NCBI RefSeq assembly: GCF_014138045.1
Contig: NZ_JACGXA010000001.1
Location: forward strand, 1,845,001-1,909,000
Reading direction: 5' to 3'
Source: Nocardioides ginsengisegetis
GTDB lineage: Bacteria; Actinomycetota; Actinomycetes; Propionibacteriales; Nocardioidaceae
DNA length: 64,000 nt
The notes beneath the pieces are model-generated. The model saw only the letters and a program-made list of their open reading frames with translations, made no database searches and was not told the DNA's origin. Each line of letters begins with the position of its first letter. Position 1 is the first letter of the stretch. Position numbers and translations under genes: made by a program. This document shows positions 11,154 through 22,420 of the stretch, piece after piece.

Positions 11154-11747
11154 GTGCCCGAGCAGACTGCCCCGTTCCGCGTCGGCTTCGTCACCGGCGC
11201 GACACCCGACAAGTGGGCCGGGGTCTGGCGCCAGCGGCACCCCCGCGACCCGCTGGAGCTGGTCCCCGTGGAGGAGGGGACGCAGGAGGACGGGCTGCGC
11301 AGCGGCGAGCTCGACATGTGCTTGGTCCGCCTGCCGGTCGACCGCGCCGGGTTGCACTGCATCCCCCTGTACGACGAGCTGCCGGTCGTGGTCGTCGGCA
11401 AGGAGCACCTCGCGACGGTCGTCGAGGAGGTGTCGGTGGAGGACCTGGCCGACGAGCAGCTGGTCCTGCCGCACGTCTCGGGCTGGACGCCGAGCGCGCC
11501 CCAGCTCGACTGGCCGCCCATGTCCGTGGCCGACGCGGTCGAGGTGGTCGCCTCCGGCACGGGCGTGCTGATCGTGCCCATGTCGGTGGCCCGGTTGCAC
11601 CAGCGCAAGGACACCACCTACCGCCCCGTCCATGACCTGCCGGCCACCAAGGTCGGCCTCGCCTGGCTCGTCGACAACGAGGACCCGCGCTGCCAGACCT
11701 TCATCGGCATCGTGCGCGGCCGCACGGAGCGCAGCTCGCGCGGCTGA
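11154..11747 (+). CDS. LysR-type substrate-binding domain protein lacking a DNA-binding domain
   Basis: A 197-residue protein that aligns by pattern with the effector-binding half of LysR regulators: an opening FRVGFVTG strand, the ELDMCLVRLP segment equivalent to the 'dlai' strand, PVVVVGKEHLA, and GTGVLIVPMSVA near the end. No helix-turn-helix precedes it; bases 11060-11141 are non-coding and a leaderless -10 box sits directly upstream. It may be a stand-alone ligand sensor or a relic of a regulator. Similar short proteins are common in actinobacteria, so a conserved role is possible. The ligand is unknown. Confidence 0.75.
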   Translation: MPEQTAPFRVGFVTGATPDKWAGVWRQRHPRDPLELVPVEEGTQEDGLRSGELDMCLVRLPVDRAGLHCIPLYDELPVVVVGKEHLATVVEEVSVEDLADEQLVLPHVSGWTPSAPQLDWPPMSVADAVEVVASGTGVLIVPMSVARLHQRKDTTYRPVHDLPATKVGLAWLVDNEDPRCQTFIGIVRGRTERSSRG

Positions 11748-11958
11748 CCGCGCCCGAGATCCGCCGACCGGACTGCGGTCCGGATCACAGTGCGGGAGAT
11801 CACCATCACGCCGAACCTGCGTGTGACCTGCAACGACACGGGAACGATCGGGGTCGACCGTACTCTCAGTTTGCCTTCAGGTACCCCTGTTGAGACGGTC
11901 GAAGACCCCCGAATCGACCGTAACGAAGGAGGCGGGGCCCCGACGGGCTCCGACTGAC

Positions 11959-13689
11959 GTGACGACAGACCAGTCCACACCGCCCACTTCCACGACCTCC
12001 CCCGCGGCATCGCGCCCGGGTGAGGTCGACGACCTGCACCCCGCCCTCGACGTCCCCGTCGAGGAGGCCGGCCACACCCGTGCCGGGCTCGACAAGGTCG
12101 TCTTCGGCGTCTCGGCCGCGATCGCCGTGGCGTTCCTCGTCTGGGGCTTCCTGAGCACCGACTCGCTCGCCTCGGTCTCCGGCGACTCCCTGGCCTGGAC
12201 GATGGCCAACACCGGCTGGCTCTTCGTGACCACGTCGAGCGCCTTCGTGGTGTTCGTGCTGTGGCTCGCGCTGAGCCGCTTCGGCAACATCAAGCTCGGC
12301 CGCGACGACGAGGAGCCGGAGTTCAAGACCATCTCCTGGGTCTCCATGATGTTCAGCGCCGGCATGGGCATCGGCCTGATGTTCTACGGCGTCAGCGAGC
12401 CGATCACCCACTTCGCCACGCCGCCCCCGGGCACCGGCGAGGCGGGCAATCCCGAGGCCGTCCAGCACGCGATGGCCACCACGCTCTTCCACTGGACCCT
12501 GCACCCGTGGGCGATCTACGCCGTCGTCGGCCTCGCGATCGCCTACGGCGTCTACCGCAAGGGCCGCCTCCAGCTGATCTCGGCCGCGTTCGAGCCGCTC
12601 CTCGGCAAGCACGCCAACGGCCCGTGGGGCAAGGTCATCGACATGCTCGCGATCTTCGCGACGCTCTTCGGCTCGGCCGCCTCGCTCGGCCTCGGCGCCC
12701 TGCAGATCCGCTCGGGCCTGCACATCGTCAGCGGCTGGAGCGCCACCGGCAACGGCGTCCTCGTCGGCATCATCGCGATCCTGACCGTGGCCTTCGTGCT
12801 CTCGGCCGTGTCCGGTGTCGCCAAGGGCATCCAGTGGCTGTCCAACATCAACATGGTGCTGGCCATCGCGCTGGCCGTGTTCGTCTTCGTCGTCGGCCCG
12901 ACGATCTTCATCCTGAACCTCGTCCCGACCTCGCTCGGCTCCTACCTCGGCGACCTCGCGATGATGTCGTCGCGCACCGGCGCCGAGGGCGCCAAGACCA
13001 ACGCCTGGCTGCAGAGCTGGACCGTCTTCTACTGGGCCTGGTGGCTGTCGTGGACGCCGTTCGTCGGCATGTTCATCGCCCGCATCTCGCGGGGCCGCAC
13101 GATCCGCCAGTTCGTCAGCGGCGTGCTGCTCGTCCCGAGCTTGGTGAGCCTCGTCTGGTTCTGCATCTTCGGTGGCGCGGCCATCAAGCTGCAGCAGACC
13201 GGCACCGACATCGCCGGCGCGGGTGGCGTCGAGACGCAGCTGTTCTCCACGCTGCAGGCCTACCCGCTGGCGACCGCGGCGAGCGTCATCGTGATGATCC
13301 TGGTCGCGATCTTCTTCGTCTCCGGCGCCGACGCGGCCTCGATCGTGATGGGCACGCTCTCCGAGCGCGGCACCATCGAGCCGTCGAAGCCGACCGTCAT
13401 CTTCTGGGGCGTCGCGACCGGCGCGGTCGCCGCCGTGATGCTCCTGGTGGGCGGCACCGACGCGCTGTCCGGCCTCCAGACGATCACCATCGTGGCGGCC
13501 CTGCCGTTCGTGCTGGTGATGGTCGGCCTGGCCGTCGCACTGGTCAAGGACCTGCGCAACGACCCGCTCATGGTGCGCCAGAAGTACGCCGCCGAGGCCG
13601 TCGAGGCGGCCGTGGTGGCGGGCGTGACCGAGCACGGGGACGACTTCGTCCTCTCGGTCGAGCGCGACCCGGAGGCCAAGCCCGAGTAG
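11959..13689 (+). CDS. BCCT-family betaine/choline/carnitine transporter
   Basis: A 576-residue membrane protein with twelve predicted helices between about residues 45 and 525. The glycine-rich stretch of helix 3 is FSAGMGIGLMFYG, matching the sodium-coupled betaine carrier type. The signature tryptophan box is YWAWWLSWTPFVGMF in helix 8, followed by ARISRGRTIRQF. The sodium-dependent uptake of glycine betaine or a related compatible solute is likely. The start is uncertain: I use the GTG at 11959, but GAAGGAGG lies about 30 bases upstream and an in-frame TTG at 11890 is possible. The long acidic C-terminal tail could be osmosensory. It ends in a TAG that belongs to a dispersed repeat. Confidence 0.88.
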   Translation: MTTDQSTPPTSTTSPAASRPGEVDDLHPALDVPVEEAGHTRAGLDKVVFGVSAAIAVAFLVWGFLSTDSLASVSGDSLAWTMANTGWLFVTTSSAFVVFVLWLALSRFGNIKLGRDDEEPEFKTISWVSMMFSAGMGIGLMFYGVSEPITHFATPPPGTGEAGNPEAVQHAMATTLFHWTLHPWAIYAVVGLAIAYGVYRKGRLQLISAAFEPLLGKHANGPWGKVIDMLAIFATLFGSAASLGLGALQIRSGLHIVSGWSATGNGVLVGIIAILTVAFVLSAVSGVAKGIQWLSNINMVLAIALAVFVFVVGPTIFILNLVPTSLGSYLGDLAMMSSRTGAEGAKTNAWLQSWTVFYWAWWLSWTPFVGMFIARISRGRTIRQFVSGVLLVPSLVSLVWFCIFGGAAIKLQQTGTDIAGAGGVETQLFSTLQAYPLATAASVIVMILVAIFFVSGADAASIVMGTLSERGTIEPSKPTVIFWGVATGAVAAVMLLVGGTDALSGLQTITIVAALPFVLVMVGLAVALVKDLRNDPLMVRQKYAAEAVEAAVVAGVTEHGDDFVLSVERDPEAKPE

Positions 13690-13712
13690 GTCTCGACGAG
13701 CTCGACCACCGA
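13689..13712 (+). repeat. Dispersed 24-bp repeat, copy A
   Basis: It matches the family GGTCTCGACNNGCTCGACC + ACCGA. The first base is also the last base of the transporter stop codon (TAG), so the repeat abuts the gene end. Internal TCGA pairs allow a short hairpin. Confidence 0.75.
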
Positions 13713-13732
13713 GCACAGAAGAACGACCCGAG

Positions 13733-16412
<2,680 letters not shown>

Positions 16413-16426
<14 letters not shown>

Positions 16427-17729
16427 CCCCGATCCGGCCCTCGCGGAAGGCCGAGACGAACCGGTCGTGGTCCTCACGGACCTGCACCGCGTACTCCATG
16501 CCGAAGTCGGTGATCCAGGCCGTGAACTCCTTGCGCCGACGCTCGACGCTGCGCGCGATCGCCTCCTCGACCTGGAAGTCGACGAGGTCCTGGTCGCTGT
16601 CCTCGTCGGAGGCGCAGTGGATCTTGGCGGTGGCGCGCCCGAGGAGACCCACCACGTCGGCGATCTCGTCGGGCTCGGTCAGGTCGGACCAGTCGAGGTC
16701 CACCTCGTAGGGCGAGACCTCCGCGACGACGTACCCGACCCCGTCGAGCTCGGTGTAGCCCAGCAGCGGGTCGGTGTGCACCTGCAGCGCCCGCTGGCTG
16801 ACCACGGTGCGGTGCCCCTCGTGGTCGAAGTACTTCTCCACCTCGCCGGTGTCGACGAAGCGGCTGACCGCCGGGACGTTGGCCTGCTTCATCGACAGCA
16901 GCACGTCGTTGTCCAGCGCCTGGCTGTAGCCCTCGACGAGCAGGTTGTACGCCGGGAGCCCGGCGCTGCCGATCCCGAACCCGGACTTCCCCGCCACGTC
17001 ACGCAGGTCGTAGAAGAGGCGGCGGTCGAAGCGCTTGTCCTCGGGGATGGTCTCGAGGTAGCCCTCGAACGCGGCGACGACCTTGGCGCGCTCGCGCTTG
17101 CCGAGCCGGCGCACGGACGAGTCCTCGCGCAGCATCCGGGACCCGTCGACCAGCACCGTGCTGGAGTCCAGCAGGTCTGCGCGCCGGCGCAGCCGCGCGG
17201 CCACGAGGGCCGCCTGGACGGGGCCCGAGGTGTTGTCGAGGTGCAGGGCGAAGTCGTCGTCGTCCTCGCTGCGCCGGTAGTCGTCCACCTGGGAGAGGTA
17301 GGCCCGGACGTAGCGCCCGATCAGGGAGCGGACGTCGTCCTCCGGGAGCGCCTTCTGCCAGCCGACCAGGGCCAGGGAGGCGGCGAAGCGCTGGAGGTCC
17401 CACGTGAAGCGGCCCAGGTAGGCCTCGTCGAAGTCGTTGACGTCGAAGACCAGGCGGCCGTCGGAGTTGAGGTAGGTCCCGAAGTTCTCGACGTGCAGGT
17501 CCCCGTGCACCCAGATCCGGCCGCTCTCGTCGTCGACGTAGGGGTCCTCGGCGTCGGCCCGGTCGGCGTAGAACAGGCAGGCCGACCCGCGGTAGAACGC
17601 GTGCGGATCGGCGGCCATCTTGCGGTACTTCCCCCGGAACGCCACCGGGTCGGCGGCCATCAGGGGGGCGAACGCGTCGTCGAGGACGGAGACGATCAGG
17701 TCGGTGCGGTCCTTCTTGGTGGTGGGCAC
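16413..17729 (-). CDS. DUF2252 family protein, kinase-like fold
   Basis: A 438-residue protein of the DUF2252 family. It has the phosphotransferase-like elements HGDLHVENFG (about residues 75-84) and FDVNDFDEAY (about 94-103), which resemble the catalytic HxD and metal-binding segments of aminoglycoside-phosphotransferase-like kinases. FYRGSACLFYAD near the N-terminus and KCHxxD-like positions later fit the family. The biochemical role of DUF2252 is not established. The GTG start has CAGACT six bases upstream and may be leaderless. It converges on galK with a 14-base overlap. Confidence 0.85.
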
Positions 17730-17872
17730 CCCGCCAGTCTGCCCACGCAGGGGTCGGCGTACTCATCCGGTCGCGGGTGCCGATCCGGCACCCGCCCGTT
17801 CGTGCTTGAATCGAGGGATCGACCCAGACCCGTCGACCCACACCCATGACACCGTCATCGAAGGGAAGTCGC

Positions 17873-18274
17873 GTGGCTCACCAGAACCCGCTCGGCAGGA
17901 TCAAGAACCTCGCGGTTGGCGCGTGGAAGGACCCCCGCAGCACCGCCGAGACCGTCGTGGCCCAGGCCCGCGGGACCGTCGCCCTGGGCCGGGTCGTCGT
18001 CGGTCAGGTGAGCACCAAGATCCAGGAGCGCCGCGGGCACGCGACCGTCCCCGCGCCCCGCGCGCCGACCCCCGAGGCCCCCGCCGAGGCCGAGGCCCCC
18101 GCCGCGCCGCCTGCCGAGGCAGTTCCCAACCCGGCCCGCGTCGCCCCCCGCGTGGCGAAGCAGACCCCCGAGCAGAAGGCCCTCCAGCAGGCCGCCACGC
18201 CGAGACGTGCCCCGGTCAAGAAGGCGGCCCCCGGCGCCAAGCTCCCGCCCCGGAAGCCCTCCGCCGGCGAGTGA
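17873..18274 (+). CDS. Hypothetical protein with Ala/Pro-rich tail
   Basis: A 133-residue protein that I do not recognise. The first 50 residues (GRIKNLAVGAWKDPRST, VVAQARGTVALGRVV) look helical and amphipathic. The rest is low complexity, rich in Ala, Pro, Lys and Arg, and ends in a basic segment. I choose the GTG at 17873 because GAAGGGAAG lies 4-5 bases upstream; an ATG at 17846 is in frame. Its stop overlaps the start of the next gene (GTGA), so the two are translationally coupled. A membrane- or nucleic-acid-associated partner is possible but unproven. Confidence 0.65.
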   Translation: MAHQNPLGRIKNLAVGAWKDPRSTAETVVAQARGTVALGRVVVGQVSTKIQERRGHATVPAPRAPTPEAPAEAEAPAAPPAEAVPNPARVAPRVAKQTPEQKALQQAATPRRAPVKKAAPGAKLPPRKPSAGE

Positions 18275-19707
18275 CGACCCGGCTCCCCGACCCCGCGCTG
18301 GTCGTCCTGGTCGGCGCCGCCGGCTCCGGCAAGTCGACGTGGGCGGCGGCGCGCTACCGGGCCGAGGAGGTCGTCTCCTCCGACACCCTGCGCGGGATCG
18401 CCGGCAGTGGCCCGCACGACCTCGATGCCTCCGACGACGCCTTCGCGCTGCTCGAGCGGATCGTCGACGCGCGGCTGGGTCGCGGCCTCACGACCGTCGT
18501 CGACACCCTCGGACTCGACGACGCCCGGCGCTCGCGCTGGCTGGCCGCCGCCCGCTCGGCCGGGCTGCCCGCGGTGGCTGTGGTGCACGACACCCCGGCG
18601 CCCGAGTGCCGGCGCCGCAACGCCACCCGTGAGCGGCCGGTGCCGGCTCCCGCCCTGGCCGGACAGCTGAAGCGGGTGCCCGTCGTACGCCGCTCGCTGG
18701 AGACCGAGGGCTGGGACGTCGTCCACATCGTCTCCCGCGACGAGCCCCGTGTGCCCGAGGACGCGGCGGGGCGCGACGTGGGGCACACGCCGCGGCAATC
18801 GGAGGAGAGGCGGAGCTCCCAGGGCCTCCGGATCGTGCTGCAGGTGTCCCGATTCCCGTGGGGCGAGGAGCCGACCGCCTGGCTGACCGGGATCGCCCGG
18901 GCCGCCGACGACGCCGGACTGGCCGGCATCGCCCTGATGGACCACCTGGTGCAGATCCCCCAGGTCGGCCGCGCGTGGGACCCGATCCCCGAGCCGTGGG
19001 TGACCCTCGGGATGCTCGCCGGGCTCGGCACCAACCTCGACCTCGGCACCCTCGTGACGCCGGTGAGCTTCCGGCCCGCGGGGATCATCGCCAAGCACGC
19101 CGCCACGCTCGACGTGCTCAGCGGCGGCCGGGCCTTCGTGGGGCTGGGCGCCGGCTGGTGGGACCGCGAGCACGCCGGCTTCGGGATCCCGTTCCCGCCG
19201 CCCCGCGAGCGGGTCGACGCGGTCGAGGCAGCCGTCGAGACGATGCGGGCCCTGTGGGGCTCCGGCACCAAGGCGTACGCCGGCGAGCGGGTCAGCCTGC
19301 CCGAGACGACCAACTACCCGCGGCCCGCGCACGACATCCCCGTGATCGTGGGCGGGAGCGGTGACCGGATGCTGCGGATCGGGGCCCGGCTCGGCGACGC
19401 GGTCAACGTCCGCACCGAGCTCGTCGGCAAGGCGCTGGAGGCCGTGACCGGCACGGACGTGAAGGTCACGATCCTGGACCTGCCCGTCATCGGCCGCGAC
19501 CGCGACGACGCCTGGGCGCGGGTGGAGCGGCTCCGCGGTCGCACCGCCGCCGCGACGTACGCCGCCCGCACCAACGCCGGCACCCCGGCCGAGCAGCGCG
19601 ACCGCTACGGGGCGCTGGCCGACCGGGGTGTCGACACGGTGTTCGTGGCGCTCGCCGATCTCGACGGCCCGGAGGACGTCGAGCGGCTCGCGCCGCTGGC
19701 GAGGTGA
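18271..19707 (+). CDS. Fusion of a P-loop kinase domain and an F420-type LLM oxidoreductase
   Basis: A 478-residue two-part protein. Residues 1 to about 165 form a P-loop kinase of the polynucleotide-kinase/Zeta-like type: Walker A GAAGSGKST (about 14-22), VVSSDTLRGIAG, TVVDTLGL as the Walker B-like strand, and an Arg-rich lid (RRRNATRERPVP). After a linker with acidic and basic residues, about 187-478 is a luciferase-like monooxygenase fold: RIVLQVSRFPW, GLAGIALMDHL, LDVLSGGRAFVGLGAGW, VIVGGSGDRMLRIGARLGD. The second half resembles F420-dependent dehydrogenases. No frameshift or stop separates the halves. The start is a GTG overlapping the upstream stop. The substrate is unknown. Confidence 0.82.
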   Translation: MTTRLPDPALVVLVGAAGSGKSTWAAARYRAEEVVSSDTLRGIAGSGPHDLDASDDAFALLERIVDARLGRGLTTVVDTLGLDDARRSRWLAAARSAGLPAVAVVHDTPAPECRRRNATRERPVPAPALAGQLKRVPVVRRSLETEGWDVVHIVSRDEPRVPEDAAGRDVGHTPRQSEERRSSQGLRIVLQVSRFPWGEEPTAWLTGIARAADDAGLAGIALMDHLVQIPQVGRAWDPIPEPWVTLGMLAGLGTNLDLGTLVTPVSFRPAGIIAKHAATLDVLSGGRAFVGLGAGWWDREHAGFGIPFPPPRERVDAVEAAVETMRALWGSGTKAYAGERVSLPETTNYPRPAHDIPVIVGGSGDRMLRIGARLGDAVNVRTELVGKALEAVTGTDVKVTILDLPVIGRDRDDAWARVERLRGRTAAATYAARTNAGTPAEQRDRYGALADRGVDTVFVALADLDGPEDVERLAPLAR

Positions 19708-19708
19708 C

Positions 19709-20920
19709 CTACTTCAGCTCGGCGCTCGACAGGCCCAGGATCCGGCGGGCCACGATCAGCTGCTGGATCTGCTGGGTGCCCTCGAAGATGTCGAGGATCT
19801 TGGAGTCGCGCGCCCACTTCTCCAGCAGCTCGGCCTCGCTGTAGCCGATCGAGCCGGCCAGCTCCACGCACGACAGCGTGATGTCCGAGCCGACCCGGCC
19901 GGCCTTCGCCTTGGCCATCGAGGCCTCCAGCGAGTTGGGCTGGCGGTTGTCGGCCATCCACGCGGCCTGGAGGACCAGCAGGTGCGCGGCCTCCCAGTCG
20001 GCCTCCATCTGGAGGAACTTCGCGGCCGCCGCGGACTGCAGCTGCGCCGGACGGTCGTGGTCGACGACGACCCCGGCGTCCGCGAGCAGCTCGCGGGTCA
20101 GGTCGAGCGAGGCCCGGGCGCAGCCGACGGCCATCGCGGCCACCAGCGGGCGGGTGTTGTCGAAGGTCGCCATGGCGCCGGCGAAGCCCTGCTTGACGTC
20201 GACCTCGGGCGAGCCGAGGAGGTTCTCGGCGGGCACGCGGCAGTTGTCGAAGATGATCGTCGCGGTGTCGGAGGCGCGGATGCCCAGCTTGTGCTCGAGC
20301 CGCTCCACCCGCATCCCCTCGGTGCCCTTGGGCACGACGAAAGACTTGATCGCGGCCCGGCCGAGCTCGCGGTCCAGGGTCGCCCACACGACGACCGCGT
20401 CGCAGCGGTCACCGGAGGTGACGAAGATCTTCTCGCCGTTGAGGACGTAGTGGTCGCCGTCGAGGGTGGCCGTGGTCTTGATGTTGGCCGAGTCCGAGCC
20501 GGTGCCGGGCTCGGTGATGGCCATGCCTGCCCAGACGCCGTCGAACCGCTTCAGCTGCTCGTCGTCGGCGACCGAGGCGATGGCGGAGTTGCCCAGCCCC
20601 TGGCGCGGCATCGAGAGCAGCAGGCCGACGTCGCCCCAGCACATCTCCGCGATCGACATGACCGAGGCGAGGTTGGTGCCGTTCTTGACGGTCGTGTCAC
20701 CGTCGGCCTCCTCACGGCGTACGCCGGCGGCGCCCGCACCCTCGCCCGCCCCGGACTCGGAGAGCCCGTCGATCATGGCGGCGAGCATGTCGAGCTCCTT
20801 GGGGTACTCGTGCTCGGCGCGGTCGTACTTGCGCGAGATCGGCCGCAGCATGTTCATCGCGACCTGGTGGGCCTGCCCGACCAGCGGCCGGAACTTCTTG
20901 GGATCGTCGAGGTTGATCAT
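19709..20920 (-). CDS. Acyl-CoA dehydrogenase
   Basis: A 403-residue FAD enzyme for the first step of fatty acid beta-oxidation. The family signature AGMAITEPGTGSDSANI lies at about residues 130-146 and the substrate-side GDHYVLNGEKIFVTSG follows. The C-terminal signature is RDSKILDIFEGTQQIQQLIVAR, where the glutamate of the IFEGT segment occupies the position usual for a catalytic base. Its ATG at 20920 overlaps the stop of the upstream paralogue (TGATG), so the pair is translationally coupled. Sizes and order match the mycobacterial FadE24-FadE23 pair (inference). The frame also reads open upstream into the paralogue, but that is a shadow. Confidence 0.9.
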   Translation of the reverse strand: MINLDDPKKFRPLVGQAHQVAMNMLRPISRKYDRAEHEYPKELDMLAAMIDGLSESGAGEGAGAAGVRREEADGDTTVKNGTNLASVMSIAEMCWGDVGLLLSMPRQGLGNSAIASVADDEQLKRFDGVWAGMAITEPGTGSDSANIKTTATLDGDHYVLNGEKIFVTSGDRCDAVVVWATLDRELGRAAIKSFVVPKGTEGMRVERLEHKLGIRASDTATIIFDNCRVPAENLLGSPEVDVKQGFAGAMATFDNTRPLVAAMAVGCARASLDLTRELLADAGVVVDHDRPAQLQSAAAAKFLQMEADWEAAHLLVLQAAWMADNRQPNSLEASMAKAKAGRVGSDITLSCVELAGSIGYSEAELLEKWARDSKILDIFEGTQQIQQLIVARRILGLSSAELK

Positions 20921-22284
20921 CAGACCAGCACGCTTCCTTCCATGACGCCGACGGCCCGGAGGTCGCGGTACCACCGCTCGACCGGGTGCTCCTTGACGAA
21001 GCCGTGGCCACCGAGCAGCTGGACGCCGTCGAGGCCGATCTGCATGCCCTTGCTGGCGCACAGGTTGCGGGCCAGCGCGACCTCGCGGGAGAAGTCCTTG
21101 CCGGCCGCGGCTCGCGAGGCCGCCTTGTAGGTCAGCAGCCGCATCGACTGCAGCTCGATGGCGATGTTGGCGACCATGAAGGCCACCGACTGGCGGTGCG
21201 CCACCGGCTCGCCGAACGCCTCGCGCTCCTTGACGTAGGGGGTCACGTAGTCGAGCACCGCCTGGCCGGTGCCGACCGCGAGGGCGCACCAGGCGAGGCG
21301 GGAGAGGCGCACACACTCGAGGTAGGTCGAGCCGTCGGTCGCGCCGAGCACGGCATCGGCCGGCACGGTGACGTCGGTGAGCGTCAGCCGGGTCAGGCCG
21401 GCCGCACGCACGCCCATGGCGGGGTCGCCCTCGACGGCGAGGCCGTCGGTGGAGGACTCCACGAGGAAGAGGACCGGCCGGCCCTCGAGCTCGGCGCCGA
21501 CGACGAACAGCTCGGCCTCGGCGCCCCGGACGACCAGGCTCTTGGTGCCGTTGAGGACGAAGGAGTCGCCCCGGCGGACCGCCGTCGTGGACGGCTGGAG
21601 CACGTCGAAGAGCACGGCCGGCTCGGTGAGCGCGAGCGCCGCGGCCGGGACGTCGTCCCCCGTGAAGGCAGGCAGGTAGGTCGCCTGCTGGGCCTCGGTG
21701 CCCCACAACGAGATCGCGGTCGCGACCGAGCCGGGGGCCAGGGTGGCGACGGCCAGGCCCATGTCGCCGCGGGCGAGCGCCTCGGCCACCAGCGTGCCGG
21801 CCATCGCGGAGCGCTCCTCGGAGATGCCGCCGAGCGACTCCGGCACGCCCAGGATCGGCAGGCCGATCTCGAGGCTGGCCTTGAGCAGCGCCTCGGGGGC
21901 GGCGCAGGTCTCGTCGGCCTCGGCGGCGGCGGGACGCACGACCTCGTCGGCGAACTCCGTGACGACGTCGACGAGCATCTGCTCGTCCTCGGTCGGGGTC
22001 AGGTCGAAGACGCCCTTCGGGGTCGCCGCGGGGACGCGGACCCCCGGGGCGCCCTTCTTGCCGCCGCGGGCGAACGTGCGGCTGGCGGCGGTCATGGTCT
22101 TGAAGCCGTTGCGGGTCACGGTGAAGACGGCCTGCTCCGTGCGCTTGCGCAGCCCGATCCGGTCGATCAGGTCGCTCTGCGCGACGAGGCTGAGGGCCGC
22201 CACGGCCAGGCCGATCGGGTCGCGCGACTCCTGCGAGGACAGGCCGTGCCTGCCTCCGGGCTTGAGGCTCTTGGTCAGGGACAT
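20920..22284 (-). CDS. Acyl-CoA dehydrogenase family protein
   Basis: A 454-residue acyl-CoA dehydrogenase with a long, basic N-terminal extension of about 90 residues before the fold begins at FDLTPTEDEQMLVDVV. The middle domain is divergent: ALALTEPAVLF replaces the usual ITEPxxGSD, so FAD or substrate contacts are altered. The C-terminal domain has GVQLLGGHGFVKEHPVERWYRD. It probably forms a heteromeric complex with the adjacent, canonical paralogue, as paired actinobacterial acyl-CoA dehydrogenases often do (inference). The ATG is six bases after a TACATT box, and a perfect palindromic operator covers that promoter. Confidence 0.86.
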   Translation of the reverse strand: MSLTKSLKPGGRHGLSSQESRDPIGLAVAALSLVAQSDLIDRIGLRKRTEQAVFTVTRNGFKTMTAASRTFARGGKKGAPGVRVPAATPKGVFDLTPTEDEQMLVDVVTEFADEVVRPAAAEADETCAAPEALLKASLEIGLPILGVPESLGGISEERSAMAGTLVAEALARGDMGLAVATLAPGSVATAISLWGTEAQQATYLPAFTGDDVPAAALALTEPAVLFDVLQPSTTAVRRGDSFVLNGTKSLVVRGAEAELFVVGAELEGRPVLFLVESSTDGLAVEGDPAMGVRAAGLTRLTLTDVTVPADAVLGATDGSTYLECVRLSRLAWCALAVGTGQAVLDYVTPYVKEREAFGEPVAHRQSVAFMVANIAIELQSMRLLTYKAASRAAAGKDFSREVALARNLCASKGMQIGLDGVQLLGGHGFVKEHPVERWYRDLRAVGVMEGSVLV

Positions 22285-22290
22285 GCCTTC

Positions 22291-22309
22291 AATGTAACTC
22301 CGAGTTACA
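22291..22309 (-). promoter_or_regulatory. Leaderless promoter overlapped by a perfect palindromic operator
   Basis: TGTAACTCCGAGTTACA (22293-22309) is a perfect 17-bp palindrome of the size bound by TetR-family repressors. The minus-strand -10 box TACATT (22296-22291) overlaps one arm and lies 6 bases before the acyl-CoA dehydrogenase ATG, so binding would block transcription. No TetR gene is in the window. Confidence 0.7.
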
Positions 22310-22386
22310 CAATGCGCTACAGAGGCTCGCCGTGGCCCGGGTCACACGGTCCGGCCAGGCCTTCGGCGGTCGGGGCCCTCCGTTCG

Positions 22387-22410
22387 CCGGTCGAGCCTGT
22401 CGAGACCTAG
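22387..22410 (-). repeat. Dispersed 24-bp repeat, copy B
   Basis: On the minus strand it reads CTAGGTCTCGACAGGCTCG then ACCGG. The edge of the repeat (CCTAG) supplies the TAG of the TAGGAT -10 box of the peptide deformylase gene. Confidence 0.7.
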
Positions 22411-22413
22411 GAT
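22408..22413 (+). promoter_or_regulatory. -10 box of leaderless def promoter
   Basis: TAGGAT is followed by seven bases and the ATG of the deformylase gene; no ribosome binding site is present. The first three bases belong to repeat copy B. Confidence 0.6.
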
Positions 22414-22420
22414 CGCCGCC

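Noticed and set aside
19709..21706. A single long acyl-CoA dehydrogenase extending upstream of 20920
   Set aside because: The extra 260 codons lie out of frame across the upstream paralogue. The TGATG overlap at 20918-20922 marks the true start.
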